From positions 27,411,638 through 27,475,637 of the forward strand of contig CM072099.1 of NCBI GenBank assembly GCA_036850905.1: a stretch of DNA of 64,000 nt. Reading direction: 5' to 3'. This DNA is from Luffa acutangula (Eukaryota; Streptophyta; Magnoliopsida; Cucurbitales; Cucurbitaceae). The position numbers and the translations under genes were made by a program. Below the pieces are notes generated by a model that was not told the DNA's origin, did no database searches, and saw nothing but the letters and a program-made list of their open reading frames with translations. Shown here in pieces: positions 63,535 through 64,000 of this stretch (its first letter is position 1; each line of letters starts with the position of its first letter).

Positions 63535-64000
63535 CTAATCAAAGGAAAATCCCTCATGAGAAGGAGTTCATGATACACTCAGGATTAGGACCGAGTTACA
63601 TAGGTCATCCTATTGAAACATTAACCTATGTAGTTAACGGTGTTATAACTAATGGTTGACTATTTCGTGGTCCGGTCTTATGCAAACTCATTACATAGGA
63701 TACCCCCGCTTGCATGTCTACTACATGGACGTTTTGGATCAATACGTCTGTATCGAATACAAAACGGGTCGTATCACATAGTGTTACTAGGATAGGGTAC
63801 CCAACCTTATCCTTGTACTATAGACCTTTTAGGTTGTTACTCGAACATCGATCCCTGTATGTCCCCACATACTAGTTCAAGTCACATGTAAGCAACCTTG
63901 GATCTTAGTTCATTGGATTTGGGTCAAATTGTGCAATATTTAACAATAACACTTTATTGTAGAAACTTAATAACACTTTATTGAAACAAGTATACAATTT
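63535..64000 (-). repeat. C5 copia LTR fragment (right piece, runs off the window)
   Basis: It continues the LTR from 62312 and matches C3 57550-58030 (CGTGGTCCGGTCTTATGCAA and following). The LTR start (the TGTTGGG end) lies beyond 64000. Confidence 0.85.

Overview
The window is plant nuclear DNA made up entirely, as far as I can see, of LTR retrotransposons inserted into one another. I found no host gene, rRNA gene, intact tRNA gene or CRISPR array. The gag and pol proteins are of plant Ty1/copia and Ty3/gypsy (Athila-like and Ogre/Tat-like) type. The copia gag resembles proteins I recall from cucurbit genomes, so a cucurbit is my best guess, but that is recall and not proof. A gene-poor, probably pericentromeric, heterochromatic location is inferred.

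Layout, with the names used below. C1 (3-19678, +) is a young copia element with two ~1.9 kb LTRs; its pol is split by A1 (7230-16417, +), a complete Athila-like element with one open 1638-codon gag-pol frame. C1 sits inside OG (19679-31620, -), an Ogre-like element of which gag, ORF1, the leader, the PBS and the 5' LTR are visible; its pol should lie left of the window. ORF1 of OG is broken by S1 (22477-25725), a 3.25 kb solo LTR. OG in turn lies inside the 3' LTR of C2 (31621-50369, -), a decayed copia element whose gag is split by A2 (35701-47494, +), a second Athila-like element with a further gene downstream of pol. To the right follow C3 (50370-58081, -; only leader and 5' LTR) carrying two solo LTRs, S2 (50649-52650) and S3 (55908-57032); C4 (58082-61949, +; 3' half of a copia element); and C5 (61950 to the right edge, -; copia LTR pieces) carrying solo LTR S4 (62313-63534).

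Insertion order can be read from target-site duplications: TTAGG (C1, left copy cut by the window edge), TTCAT (A1), TATAG (S1), ATGAT (S2), and imperfect pairs for A2, S3 and S4. The deepest chain is C5 > C4 > C2/C3 > OG > C1 > A1; the links left of the window are inferred.

The most interesting signals are not coding. (1) S1 holds nine tandem hairpins whose stems differ between copies but stay paired. (2) Short CpG-rich palindromes of AGCGTC-NN-GACGCT type, spaced about 22 bp apart, occur just upstream of the TATA box in A1 and S3 and also in the leaders of the unrelated copia elements C2 and C3. (3) A GGGA-loop hairpin with compensatory changes precedes a polypurine-like motif in both Athila-like elements. 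(4) The copia leader contains a conserved covarying structure, possibly inside a spliced leader intron.
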